DNA of 64,000 nt from Nocardia gamkensis NBRC 108242 (GCF_001612985.1 NZ_BDBM01000017.1:1-64000), one strand, 5' to 3'. Positions 1-9,057 are shown, counted from the stretch's first letter. Numbers and translations are program-made. Notes: generated by a model from the sequence alone, not told the origin.

Positions 1-134
1 AAATCCGTATATACCTTCCGTTGAGGGGAAACCCATACGGCCGAGCATGTGCCGACGTCCGTGGCGCGCGGACCGGGACCGGCTATCTTGTGTCGTTCGG
101 CGGCCGACCGTGTCCTGGGAATGGCGACGAGCGG

Positions 135-1034
135 CTACCTACGGGTATTGCGCAGCAACGCCACTGCCCGTGCGCCGAGCTGCTGGGTGAGCGCGTTCTC
201 GAAGGCGAGTGTGCCGTCGGTGGTGTTGGTGCCGGCGTGCGTGAGTTCGTGCAGAAGGGTGCCGCAGAAGTCGGCGGGTGCGGTGAGTTGGTCGCGGCGG
301 ATGATGATGCGTTTGGTAGCTCGTTCGTAGACGCCGAGAATTTCGTGTCCGATGCTGTTGAGGCGCATGGTCTCCGAGATCAGGATCTCGGAGACTCCGA
401 TGCGTGTGGGTACGATGCCGAGCGCCGCGAGTAGGGGGCCGGTCAGTGAGTAGACCTGTCGTTCATTGGGAGTCAGGCGGGCCGGATCGACGAAAATGAA
501 GGTGAAGCTGTCGTTCCAGGCATCGCGGTAGCCGTCGAGGTCGTAAAGAGGTTCGCCCTCGAAGTCGGTGAGATTTCCGATCCGGCCGGCGATGTTGTCG
601 GGGACAAGGACCAGCCGGAAGCCCTCGTCGCGCGCGTCATCCAGCTGAGCGGCACCGAATTCCCGGTCGCTACGGGACACGAAGACAACCTTTTCGTGCG
701 TAGCCAGCACTCGGCAGGCATGGAGGGCGATGTCATTCCAGCCCAGCTCGTCGTGCATGCCACCGGTAGTGAACGCAGCCAGATCATCGGCGAGCCCCCG
801 AGCGACGCCAACTGTTCGACACTCCTCGAGGATGGCCTTCACGCGGTCGGCGTATGCTGTGCGCCCGACATTGCTACGCTCGCGATTCAGCGCTTGCCGC
901 AGTCCTTTCGTGAGCGCTTCCGAGGGAACGGGTGTCAACGGCAGCAACTCGGCAAGCCCCTGCGGACCGACAATCTGCCGCTCGTATCGGTCACCCTCGA
1001 TGAAATAGCAGATTGCTTGGACGAACTGGTCCAT
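135..1034 (-). CDS. HExxH metalloprotease-like protein, possibly N-terminally truncated
   Basis: A 299-residue protein whose clearest feature is a zinc-protease type HELTH motif near the C-terminus (about residues 262-266). A glutamate about 13 residues further on (near 279) could be a third ligand. The middle part has alternating strands and helices and no recognised domain. I chose the ATG at 1034 because an AGAAGG ribosome site lies about 8 bases upstream; an in-frame start at 1052 lacks one. From memory, C-terminal HEL(T/A)HA segments like this can follow a GHKL/Hsp90-type ATPase domain. None is present here, and the DNA directly upstream is a foreign polyketide synthase scrap, so loss of the N-terminal half is possible (inference). 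Substrate and role are unknown. Confidence 0.6.
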   Translation of the reverse strand: MDQFVQAICYFIEGDRYERQIVGPQGLAELLPLTPVPSEALTKGLRQALNRERSNVGRTAYADRVKAILEECRTVGVARGLADDLAAFTTGGMHDELGWNDIALHACRVLATHEKVVFVSRSDREFGAAQLDDARDEGFRLVLVPDNIAGRIGNLTDFEGEPLYDLDGYRDAWNDSFTFIFVDPARLTPNERQVYSLTGPLLAALGIVPTRIGVSEILISETMRLNSIGHEILGVYERATKRIIIRRDQLTAPADFCGTLLHELTHAGTNTTDGTLAFENALTQQLGARAVALLRNTRR

Positions 1035-1079
1035 TCCAGTCCTTCTCGGCATCTGCAGCTGGGGAAGACGGTGGGTTCG

Positions 1080-1383
1080 TTGTCATGACTCCGACCCGGA
1101 TCGACGCGCGCGAACCCAGTGGCCATGCAACTGGCACAAGCGCCACCGACGACAGCCGAGCAGCCGAACTGCGACTGGCCGTAGAGGGGGGTACGCCCGT
1201 GCGCTTCGGCCGCCGCTGGCCGACGTGGCCCGTCTTGATAGCCATTGTTGCCTTGATGAGTCCGACGATGCCCGCGCCGGCTTCGAGATGTCCGACGTTC
1301 GCCTTCGAGGACCCGATCAAACATGGCCGGTCGGCTGGCCGGTCGGCGCCGAAGACCGCAGCCATCGCTTGTGCTTCGATGGG
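1080..1383 (-). pseudogene. Remnant of a type I polyketide synthase ketosynthase domain
   Basis: Between 1383 and 1228 the minus strand encodes a stretch with the ketosynthase signatures PIEAQA and KANVGHLEAGAG, in correct order and spacing; the second holds the catalytic histidine of KS domains. Past 1228 the similarity weakens, although a PVAWP...RVGV stretch near 1125-1085 fits the KS C-terminal part. Upstream of PIEAQA there is an in-frame stop, so only a small piece of the domain survives. No other PKS domain is present nearby. It is a dead fragment left by rearrangement. Confidence 0.75.
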
Positions 1384-1439
1384 CGATAACTACAACCTGT
1401 CGTACACTATCAATGCTGGATGACGAGCGGTAACAGGGA

Positions 1440-2297
1440 ATGTCGGTGGTTGTCGCTATCGTCGGTATGGTGAGTTGGTATGGCGCGGGACGATTTCTGA
1501 GACCCGGTGACAGTCCGCCTGGTGAGTCGGTGATCGAAGGTGACATCTTCGCGATCCTGAACTTTGTGCTCGGCAACGGCGTTCGCCACTATCGGGTGGC
1601 CGGACGCTACGAACTACGAGCCGACATGATGTTTCTGGTGGGCGCTCGCGAACACCCGCTCGTCATCGAATACGACGGCGGGTACTGGCATCGAGACCGC
1701 GAGGACACCGACCTCAGAAAGATCTGCGAAACTCTAGAACTTCGTGGCTTGCACGACATTATTCGTCTTCGCGTGCACCCCCTGCGGCGCCTGCGACCTG
1801 CCGATATCAGCATCCCGCAGCGTGCCGATGCCATGACGTGCTCCCGCCTGGTGCTGCTTCACATCGCGCATCGCCCCGAACCCTACGAGCTCGACGACGA
1901 CACCCTGGACAGAATCCACGAGTTCCTCGCGTTCAGCGCCACCATGCTGACCGACGACAACATCCATTGTGACTTCTGTCTGGAGCTGAACTTCGTTCTG
2001 CAAGAGCAGCGTTCAAGGACCCGTGGGATGGTGCATCGCCTAGACAACCCAGGCGGCATCTCTTTCAGTGAGTTGGCGGCCGAGCTCGCACAACGCAGCC
2101 AACAGTACGAGGGTCTGTGGTGTCCGGATAGTCGTGAATGGGAGCAAGCAGAAGCTGCTGCCCATCAACGGTCCGGTTTCAGAGGCTGGTTGCAGCGGCA
2201 GCGAGCGGTCGCGCAACACGTGGCGCAGTCCAGCGAGGTGGGCTCCACTATGCCTCTGCTTACGAAATATGAAACCGGTTGGATCGAAGCCGGCTGA
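1440..2297 (+). CDS. Vsr-like / restriction-endonuclease-fold nuclease
   Basis: A 285-residue protein. Residues about 30-115 look like a PD-(D/E)xK nuclease core of the very-short-patch-repair type: a glutamate at 33, Asp62 in the strand RADMMF, and the block VIEYDGGYWH (77-84), followed by a helix and the IIRLRVHPL strand. In such proteins the acidic residues bind the metal that cuts DNA. The C-terminal 150 residues are not recognised. The start is uncertain: the ATG at 1440 has only a close AGGG, and an in-frame ATG exists at 1467. It lies 44 bases before another nuclease-like gene on the same strand, so the two are probably co-transcribed. A defence or repair role is inferred from fold and company only. 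Confidence 0.6.
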   Translation: MSVVVAIVGMVSWYGAGRFLRPGDSPPGESVIEGDIFAILNFVLGNGVRHYRVAGRYELRADMMFLVGAREHPLVIEYDGGYWHRDREDTDLRKICETLELRGLHDIIRLRVHPLRRLRPADISIPQRADAMTCSRLVLLHIAHRPEPYELDDDTLDRIHEFLAFSATMLTDDNIHCDFCLELNFVLQEQRSRTRGMVHRLDNPGGISFSELAAELAQRSQQYEGLWCPDSREWEQAEAAAHQRSGFRGWLQRQRAVAQHVAQSSEVGSTMPLLTKYETGWIEAG

Positions 2298-2341
2298 ATC
2301 GATGCGAACTGTGAGCCACGAATCGACAAGCAGGAGATCCG

Positions 2342-3919
2342 ATGCCAGCAGATCCTCATGAATCGCGCATCCGGGAGTTCCTTGCGCACCGACTCGACAT
2401 CCTGGAACCTAACCTGCGCCTTGTCGATCAGGAGTACCGGCTGCCGAACTCCAACGGGACTGGCGGTCGGATCGATATTCTTGCTCGCGACCAGCACCAG
2501 ATGTGGGTAGTAATCGAGCTGAAACGGGCGAACAGGTCAGCCCGCGAGACAGCACAAGAGCTTACGAAGTATGCCGAACTGCTGCGTCGCGAGAAAGGGC
2601 TACCGCAGCATCGGATTCGAACGATGGCCGTCGCGCTGGAGCCGCAGTGGCGGGAACTTCTGGCGCCCCTGAGCAACCTTGCTCGAAAGTGGGACCACGA
2701 TCTACGCGGCTACAGCTTGACCGTGGATAACGATGGCGTCCCGACAGCAGCGCGGAGGGTCGAGCTGCTCAGTGAGCCGGTCGAACAGAGGCTCACCTCA
2801 ACACATGTCATCTTCCTGTTCGACGATTCAGCCAAACGGGATGCCTGCTGGCAGTGGACCGTGCGATCGGCAGCAGACGCACATGCGATCGATCTCGTTG
2901 GTGTCCATCTCGACTACGACGGCACTTCCGACATCGTCATCTATCCGCACGCCCTCTACTTGGCCTTCGGCCGCATCGATAACCGCGACGGTGAGTCGCC
3001 GTGTGCGCATTTGTGTCGTCACGGAGTCCTCGACGATGAAGAACGCGCCGAGTACGTATATCCCGACGAATACGATGCACTGACACATGTGTGCGCCACC
3101 ATCCGTTCGGATGATAAGGAAAGCGCAGGGCCAGATAAATTCACGCAGATCACCAACGAAGAGAACTGGACGATCAGCAAGATTCACACCACTGGCGCTT
3201 TCGCCACAGGCTTGTACGACGACGATGACATCGTCAGAGCTCTCCGCGGCCACGAGGGTGAGGCGAAGGTTCAGTACAGAGGCAGCGCCAGCAACAAAAT
3301 CATCGGACAATGGCGCGAATTTAGAAAGGCAGTGATGACATGCCTGTCCCAGAACGACGACTGGACTGAACTCGTCGGCAACTGGCTCGACTGGCTGGCG
3401 CAAAAGGCCGAGGAATACGACGTCCATCTGCAGATCTACAACCCCTGCGACATAATCACCACCCTCGTTTACGGGCTGCCTGACCAGTTGAAGAAGTACA
3501 GCCCTCTCGTTCTCGGCGTAGCGAAAGCCCGTGACGGGCATGCCGCCACATACTTCCTCCGCGGAGAACTGCGATGGAACGGCATACAGGTACCGCATCT
3601 CGGCGCACTCACCCGGATCGTTTATCGAGATCCGATCTCCTGGCACATACAGAGAGGCGAGACGCACCCGCTAGACCTCCAGTTGCTTCGCTTCTGGGGA
3701 ATCCACTACCTCACCCACGAATTCGCTATGGACCCAACCTCGCCCGCCGATGCGGCGCATGAAGCGTCGATTCATTTCCCAAGCAGCCTCACCGCTGAAG
3801 ACATCGGCGAATGGGGCGGCGTGTTCCCACTGGACACGTTCATCGATCACCACCTCGAACAGATATCGCTGCTTGTCCAGGACTACGGAAACAGGTCTAT
3901 TTGGACAAGCAGATCGTAG
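2342..3919 (+). CDS. NucS/DUF91-like nuclease with long uncharacterised C-terminus
   Basis: A 525-residue protein. Residues 1-90 resemble the endonuclease NucS/DUF91 domain: a GGRIDILARD strand (Asp45), then VVIELKR (Glu59, Lys61) and a following helix, the classic D...ExK metal site of the PD-(D/E)xK superfamily. The remaining 430 residues are not recognised; they are rich in acidic and aromatic residues and could be a recognition or effector region. GAGATCC precedes the ATG at 2342. It follows the Vsr-like gene by 44 bases. Canonical NucS is about 230 residues and has a separate N-terminal domain, so this is not the housekeeping mismatch-repair NucS. A DNA-targeting defence function is plausible but unproven. 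Confidence 0.65.
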   Translation: MPADPHESRIREFLAHRLDILEPNLRLVDQEYRLPNSNGTGGRIDILARDQHQMWVVIELKRANRSARETAQELTKYAELLRREKGLPQHRIRTMAVALEPQWRELLAPLSNLARKWDHDLRGYSLTVDNDGVPTAARRVELLSEPVEQRLTSTHVIFLFDDSAKRDACWQWTVRSAADAHAIDLVGVHLDYDGTSDIVIYPHALYLAFGRIDNRDGESPCAHLCRHGVLDDEERAEYVYPDEYDALTHVCATIRSDDKESAGPDKFTQITNEENWTISKIHTTGAFATGLYDDDDIVRALRGHEGEAKVQYRGSASNKIIGQWREFRKAVMTCLSQNDDWTELVGNWLDWLAQKAEEYDVHLQIYNPCDIITTLVYGLPDQLKKYSPLVLGVAKARDGHAATYFLRGELRWNGIQVPHLGALTRIVYRDPISWHIQRGETHPLDLQLLRFWGIHYLTHEFAMDPTSPADAAHEASIHFPSSLTAEDIGEWGGVFPLDTFIDHHLEQISLLVQDYGNRSIWTSRS

Positions 3920-4618
3920 GTGCTCGGCGGTCCCGCAACTGGCCAACCGTGTTCCGAACCATTCCCCTTCTGGGCCATGAAATGCCACCTTGAAATGACT
4001 ACTGGCTGAGGCGGAGCTGGAAAAGGCGGCTTTGAACGATACCGCGAAGGAAACTCGTAGACCCGGAACGCCGACGGGCAGCCGTGGCTCACCTGCAACG
4101 CTCGACCGCATCGCCGAGACGGCCTCCCGGGAGCGCGCGGTCCAGCTTCTCGCTAGACGCGAGCGTCGGCACAGCTTCCGACAGTTCAGGCGGGACAGCG
4201 AGGACGCCGATGCCGGTGCCGCCGAACTCGACAGCGTCAACACCCTCGTCTCCGCGATCTTCAGCTCTGTCTCCGGAGCACAGAGCCTGCCCGACGGTTG
4301 ATGTGGCTCGGTTCGCTGCTGAAAGTGTCGACAGCTCAGGGGTTCGGGCTTGCTGGTGGTGGGGTCGCTTGGATCGTGGCGGGAGTGTGGGTCGGGGTTG
4401 TTGCGGCGGTGGGTACCTCGATTCGTTCGTTAGAGTATGCCCGGCGGGGCCAGCCCTACGGGGGCGAGCCGTGGAGCGGACTGGCAAAGGCACTCGGTGA
4501 GTCAACCCCGGGGGGCCGCCGCCGTGGGTGGATCGGGGTGTGCATCTCGTCCAATCTGTCACATGTGGTCGATATTCTCCGTTACGTTGTTGAGCCGCAA
4601 TGGTCTTGGAGGGGTGCG
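3920..4618 (+). other. Gene-poor stretch between nuclease gene and membrane-protein pair
   Basis: About 700 bases without a convincing gene. A TTG-initiated frame of 89 codons (4032-4301) carries an arginine- and glutamate-rich sequence, but has no recognisable family or strong ribosome site. The promoter of the downstream pair should lie in the 3' part of this stretch; no clear consensus boxes were found. Confidence 0.4.
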
Positions 4619-5611
4619 ATGGTAGAACAGCTCAACGTAGGCAAAGCCAAGGAGGGCATCGGCTGGACCGTCGACGGTATCGGCAAGGCGGCGCGAACCG
4701 CTTCATCGCAGTTCGCCGGGCAGGTCGGCCACGTCAAGGACGCTGCCAGAGGCAGGGTCGAGAAGCTGACCGAGAAAGGGCCGGACCCCTACGAAGTGGC
4801 CGTAGCGGAATACAACGGCGTGTTCACGGCGATGGCCGACAGGGGCCTGTCTCTGTTGCGTCAGCGCGAACGTTCGACGGACCTGATCGAGCTGGTCGAG
4901 CAGTTGGTGAACAGCATCGCCAACACCCCGAAATCATTCGATACCGACTTCGACGAGATCGAGGTACATCGGAAACGGTTCCTGAACGCGGAGGATTTCG
5001 CTCAGAAAGAGCTGGAAGCGGCGCGGTTGTCGGCTGCCCGCGCCGGCGCCGGGTTCGCGGCGGGCACCGCGGTAGCGGGCCTGGCACCGTCGGCGGCGAT
5101 GTGGGTCGCCACCACCTTCGGGACAGCGTCGACCGGCACCGCGATCTCGACTCTTTCCGGGGCGGCAGCCAGCCAGGCAGCACTGGCGTGGCTCGGTGGC
5201 GGCGCGCTGGCCGCCGGTGGCGGCGGCACTGCGGCAGGCGCCACACTGCTCGCGCTTGCCGGCCCGATCGGCTGGACAATCGCGGGCGCAACCCTACTCG
5301 CGTCGATCGCCCTGTTCGCGAAGAAGAAGTTCGAGAATCGAGAGGCGAAGCACGAAGCGCTGACTGCGATAAAGCACAACACCGCCCTCGTCGAAGGCAT
5401 GGATGCTCAGATCGACGACCTCCTCCAGCGGACGACCTCGCTGCGCGAAGGGCTGGTAAAGAGTTACGGCGAAGCCTTGGTGCACTTCCGCGCCGATTTC
5501 CACGCGCTCGCCCCTGCCGAGCGGTCGACACTCGCTACGTTGGTGAACAACACGAAGTCGTGCGCGACCATGCTGAGCATGCGCATCGAGCAGGATGCCG
5601 ATAGTGAGTGA
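4619..5611 (+). CDS. Helical membrane-active protein, first of a coupled pair
   Basis: A 330-residue protein of unknown function. Residues 1-137 are amphipathic helix, residues 138-234 form a long glycine/alanine-rich hydrophobic block with glycine-zipper spacing (for example AWLGGGALAAGGGG), and 235-330 are helical and charged. This plan, with long helices around one hydrophobic hairpin, resembles alpha-pore-forming proteins, but no sequence family can be named with certainty. The ATG at 4619 has GGAGGG six bases upstream and is preferred over in-frame starts further up. Its stop overlaps the start of the next gene by 17 bases, so the two are translated together. The neighbouring nuclease genes suggest a conflict or defence role (inference). 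Confidence 0.65.
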   Translation: MVEQLNVGKAKEGIGWTVDGIGKAARTASSQFAGQVGHVKDAARGRVEKLTEKGPDPYEVAVAEYNGVFTAMADRGLSLLRQRERSTDLIELVEQLVNSIANTPKSFDTDFDEIEVHRKRFLNAEDFAQKELEAARLSAARAGAGFAAGTAVAGLAPSAAMWVATTFGTASTGTAISTLSGAAASQAALAWLGGGALAAGGGGTAAGATLLALAGPIGWTIAGATLLASIALFAKKKFENREAKHEALTAIKHNTALVEGMDAQIDDLLQRTTSLREGLVKSYGEALVHFRADFHALAPAERSTLATLVNNTKSCATMLSMRIEQDADSE

Positions 5612-7064
5612 CGCTGCCGAGTTCGTCACGGGCACCCACGAGCAGGCCGTTGCTTCCTGGGTGAGCTATCTCAACCAGCTGCGCATAGACAACCTTCTGA
5701 GCGCGCTCAGCCAGCAGGACGAGCACCTTCGGGACGCACTCACCAGCGTCGATGAAGCCGTCAAGAAGATCGACCTCGAGGTGGTCGCCGCAAACCGCGG
5801 CGGACAGCATGGCATGCACGGCTTCATCGCCGAGATCGCCGAGGTCGGGATCGGCAACGCCCGAAAGCAGATCCTCGGCCACGAGGCCGTCTACCAGTGG
5901 GTCAACGACAACGGACCCGTCGACCTGATGCGCGGAAGTGTCGAGATCCAGCAGAAATTCGTCGCAGCGGGTGGCCGCTTCTCACTGGGCGCGATCGCCG
6001 AGCACCTCCAGAAGTATCCCGAATACGTGCGCAACGGCGGAAAATACCAGATCCCGCGTGATCACTTCGAGGTGATCCAGCGGCTACATGCCTTGTCGCC
6101 CGAGGAAGCGGGCAAGCTACTGTCACGCAGCGGCGACGGACCTTCCCTCAGAGACTGGCAGCGGGTCCAGGCGTTCTTCCAAGACAGATCGGTCGGCTTC
6201 GAATCGCTCGAGCCCTCGACGCTCGAGTACAACGAAGTGCAGCGCGATGTCTACACCTCGACCATGGCGGCCGAACAGGGCTCGCTCCACGCCACGGACC
6301 GGTCCCTGCGCGACGATGCCTACCAGCGCAGCCATCCGACGCTGCGAGAAGGAGGCACGGCCGCACTCACGGCCGCCGCGACTGCGGGCGCGACCGCGTT
6401 CGTACTGGCCGTTGTCGCCAAGCGTCGGGAAGGCAAGCGGCTCAGTGAGTTCAGCGAGCGCGACTGGATCGACCTCGCCGGCGAGACCGGCTCAGGTTTC
6501 AGCACGGGCGGCGTTCGAGGACTGAGCATCTACGCGCTCACCAATTTCACCGCGACCTCCGCAGCCGTCGCCAGCTCGATCGTCACCACATCCTTCAGCA
6601 TCGCAGAACAAGCGAACAAGCTGCGCCGGGGCCAGATCGACGAACTCGAGTTCATCGAGAACTCCGAGCTCATCGCCTTGCAAGCCGCAGTACGCGCGCT
6701 GGGCGCTTGTCTCGGCCAGGCGACAATCCCCATCCCGGTCCTCGGCGCTGTCCTCGGCACCACAGTCGGCACTGTGCTGTACAAGGCCGTCGCATCGTCG
6801 TTGACGAAGCGAGAGGCGGCGCTGATCGAGCGCTACCTCGACGAGCAACGCACGCTCGACGAGCAACTCGCCGCGGAGTACCAGGCCATACTGGAAAAGC
6901 TGGACCAGAGCATGTCGGACTATCTCGGGCTCCTCGAACGAGCCTTCTCGCCCGACGTGCAGGTCGCGCTCGTCGGATCGGTCGAGCTAGCGGTGGAACT
7001 CGGCGTGGCTCCGGACGAGATCCTGGATTCCGATGAAAAGGTCGCCGCCTACTTCCTCGACTAG
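5595..7064 (+). CDS. Large helical membrane-associated protein, second of a coupled pair
   Basis: A 489-residue protein without a recognised domain. The first 240 residues are soluble and mainly helical. Hydrophobic alanine/glycine-rich segments follow at about 254-275, 305-340 and 362-402, then a charged coiled-coil-like stretch (EALI...DEQLAAEY) and an acidic tail. The start is ATG at 5595 inside the end of the upstream gene; a GTG at 5604 is an alternative. The overlap and shared architecture (soluble helices, hydrophobic core, charged coil) argue that the two products act together at a membrane. No catalytic motif is visible in either. Possible roles are a two-part pore, a membrane scaffold or an abortive-infection effector; none is shown. 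Confidence 0.65.
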   Translation: MPIVSDAAEFVTGTHEQAVASWVSYLNQLRIDNLLSALSQQDEHLRDALTSVDEAVKKIDLEVVAANRGGQHGMHGFIAEIAEVGIGNARKQILGHEAVYQWVNDNGPVDLMRGSVEIQQKFVAAGGRFSLGAIAEHLQKYPEYVRNGGKYQIPRDHFEVIQRLHALSPEEAGKLLSRSGDGPSLRDWQRVQAFFQDRSVGFESLEPSTLEYNEVQRDVYTSTMAAEQGSLHATDRSLRDDAYQRSHPTLREGGTAALTAAATAGATAFVLAVVAKRREGKRLSEFSERDWIDLAGETGSGFSTGGVRGLSIYALTNFTATSAAVASSIVTTSFSIAEQANKLRRGQIDELEFIENSELIALQAAVRALGACLGQATIPIPVLGAVLGTTVGTVLYKAVASSLTKREAALIERYLDEQRTLDEQLAAEYQAILEKLDQSMSDYLGLLERAFSPDVQVALVGSVELAVELGVAPDEILDSDEKVAAYFLD

Positions 7065-7186
7065 CGAGAGGAAGGCCACAGCCGACGCGGCAACCTATCC
7101 CTCAACTTGCGTCTGCCATTTTGCTATGGAATCCATGGCAGCCCAACTGGGCCATGGCCGATCGGGTCTGACTGGATGCGAGATCG

Positions 7187-7375
7187 GTGACGCCTACGAA
7201 CAAACACTTCCGCGTGAGCACACGGCGCGACTACTACGGCGACCCGACAGCGGCTGTGGAAGCCGTTAACGGAACCGACGGCGAGGCTCTCGCCTGGCAG
7301 CAGGCCGATGTTTTCACGAGATCGCACGATGGCAAGCAGCCCGCCAAGACAGCGACGTTACCCGCCGCTAATTGA
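7187..7375 (+). pseudogene. C-terminal coding remnant related to the one at about 17431
   Basis: A 62-codon frame ending SHDGKQPAKTA...PAAN-stop. The same ending pattern, (W)HDGK-P-KTA, and an upstream EALAWQQAD-like stretch recur at 17431-17539 with frameshifts, where they follow a UvrD-type helicase remnant. The two are therefore homologous C-termini of one protein family. Whether that family is the helicase itself is a guess. It is probably not a functional gene. Confidence 0.35.
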
Positions 7376-7430
7376 TAGTTGGCTTCGAACATCAGCCGAC
7401 CAGTCGAAACCGCAGGTTGTCCCGTTCCCA
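7318..7430 (+). repeat. Diverged repeat, copy 1 (partner at 17495-17605)
   Basis: Roughly 110 bases that align with 17495-17605 in the same orientation. Shared blocks include GCACGATGGCAAGC, ATCGGCTTCGA/TTGGCTTCGAA, GAAACCGCAGG and CCCGTTCCCAT in the same order. The repeat covers the end of a coding remnant and the DNA just after it. Confidence 0.55.
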
Positions 7431-8410
7431 TGTTCAGGCTTCGGAATGCTCCGGCTCATGGCGCGGATGATCCTCGTCAGTGCACGGCACGCAGCGCACG
7501 ACCCCCGGCGGCACGGCGAACCCAACTCTGCGACACACACCGAATCACTAATCGGCAGATTGGCCACAGCCTCCGCTACCGCGAAGGCTTACGGCAGGTC
7601 AGGGCCCGATCCTGGACACCCCCATCACTGCCAGTGCGGATTCGAGGACACGGATCCAGGTCATTTCCGAATGACTCGGTGAGGTTCGAGGCGTGCTACG
7701 GGCTGAAAGTTCTCAGTCTTTTCTACGTCGGTCTGGCCGTTGGAGTCGCTTTGTTCCACCCCGACCATCGTCGACGCCGCGACGCTCGCGCAGTGCTCGG
7801 GTGCCTTGCCGATTTTCTTCCGCGAAGCCGTCGCAGACCGACATCCCCGGCCCCGAAGATCGGGAACGTGGCGGTGTCATCCAGTCGGCCTGGGCGAAGC
7901 CGGAAACGTCGACATCAGCAAAGGACTTTGGGTTACGGCCGAAGATGACGCCAGCACCCGTGTCTTATACAGCACCAGCGAAATCCCCTCCGCATGTGGC
8001 AGCCCGCAGCATCGGAGACACCACCCTTTGACATCCGAGAAAGGCAGCCGAGGACCAGCGACGTGCCGCGGCTGCGGTCGGCTGTCGGTCTCCGCAGCGG
8101 GGCATCACCGTCTGAATGAGCGCACGCCATGATCTGAACCACAACCGCGCGCGACTCATATTCCTGGGCCCGGCCCTGATCGTCGCCCCCGGATTGTCAA
8201 TGGCCAGTGAGTTTCGCCCCGTGTGTACCGGATCGTATCGTTCACGTTCATGGCCACCCCGGTGAAACCGGCCTGCGGCCTCGCCGACGGCCCCGTCGAC
8301 CTCCGCCGTAGCGCACAGGACACCCGCGCCCATTCACCTTTCCCCGCCGCCCAGCTCACAGCCGTTGCGCGACAAGTCGACCCAACCCCACGAATCCACC
8401 CACCCCAAAG

Positions 8411-8428
8411 ATAGCGAATAGCTATAAT
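8411..8428 (+). promoter_or_regulatory. AT-rich inverted repeat overlapping a TATAAT box
   Basis: ATAGC and GCTAT flank a five-base centre, and the right arm runs into TATAAT (8423-8428), a perfect -10 hexamer. This is conspicuous in GC-rich surroundings about 200 bases before the AbrB-like/recombinase pair. It may be their promoter with an operator. No good -35 box was found. Confidence 0.35.
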
Positions 8429-8629
8429 TTGATGGTTACCGGACTCGCGTCGACGCGAGCAACGGCCCCCGCCCACTGCGCGCCGGCAGCCCACACCACC
8501 GCGGCGACGGGCACCAGCGAGGGCACGACGATCGGAGGCGCACATGCATCAGCCTGCCGCACTTCGTCATCGACGCGATCCATCACCGCCTCGGCACGGA
8601 TACCATGCTTTCGGTGGGTGGTTCGTGTG

Positions 8630-9055
8630 GTGATCCCCGCGCTCGTCCCGCCCTCGACCCGGATCGACGAACTGATCGAAGCCCTGCGCGGCGGGCCTCG
8701 TCCGACCGCCGCGCCCGTCGATCCCGACACCGCCTACAGCATGTGCGTCGTCGGTGACGGTGGCCGTATCCACGACCGCGCCGTCCTCACCGCCCTGGAC
8801 TGGTCACCGGGTACCCGCCTACGCACCCGATCGACCTCCACGGCCCTGCTCGTCGTCGTTCCCGATCGACTCGGTGCCGCCGAAGTCATGGCTCCCGGCT
8901 ACTTCCGCGTCCGGGTCCGACGGCGCCGCGAAGTCGCCCTACATGTCGGTGACAAGGTCCTGCTCGTCGGATACCCCCGCCACCAACTCCTGGCCATCCA
9001 CCCACCCTCCTCGCTACACGCCCACTTCGGTGACCACCGCCACCTGGAGCCCTGA
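8630..9055 (+). CDS. AbrB/SpoVT-like DNA-binding protein paired with a tyrosine recombinase
   Basis: About 141 residues. The central motif GGRIHDRAVLTALDWSPG and the following YFRVRVRRRREVALHVGDKV resemble two AbrB-type swapped-hairpin units (strand, helix ALGWxPG, strands), ending with LLAIHPP. In actinomycetes such proteins often sit directly before an integrase gene, as here, two bases from its ATG. The start is uncertain: the frame is open back to 8429, but the likely start is one of the GTG codons at 8618-8630, because a decayed second copy begins with the same VIP sequence after GTG. Likely role: transcription control of, or accessory factor for, the recombinase. Confidence 0.6.
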   Translation: MIPALVPPSTRIDELIEALRGGPRPTAAPVDPDTAYSMCVVGDGGRIHDRAVLTALDWSPGTRLRTRSTSTALLVVVPDRLGAAEVMAPGYFRVRVRRRREVALHVGDKVLLVGYPRHQLLAIHPPSSLHAHFGDHRHLEP

Positions 9056-9057
9056 CC

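Larger units (their letters stand above)
7065..8629 (+). other. Long stretch of non-coding or decayed DNA
   Basis: About 1.5 kb with only short, mutually overlapping frames of poor codon quality. It contains a decayed C-terminal coding remnant near 7187-7375, one copy of a repeat shared with position 17495 (about 7318-7430), and an AT-rich inverted repeat with a TATAAT box near 8411-8428. Nothing else could be recognised on either strand. Confidence 0.5.

Noticed and set aside
1..134. Possible gene end or promoter at the left edge
   Set aside because: Only short overlapping frames are present; nothing could be supported.
4032..4301. An 89-codon TTG-initiated frame before the membrane pair
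   Set aside because: No family, weak ribosome site and overlapping equally long frames; not enough to call a gene.
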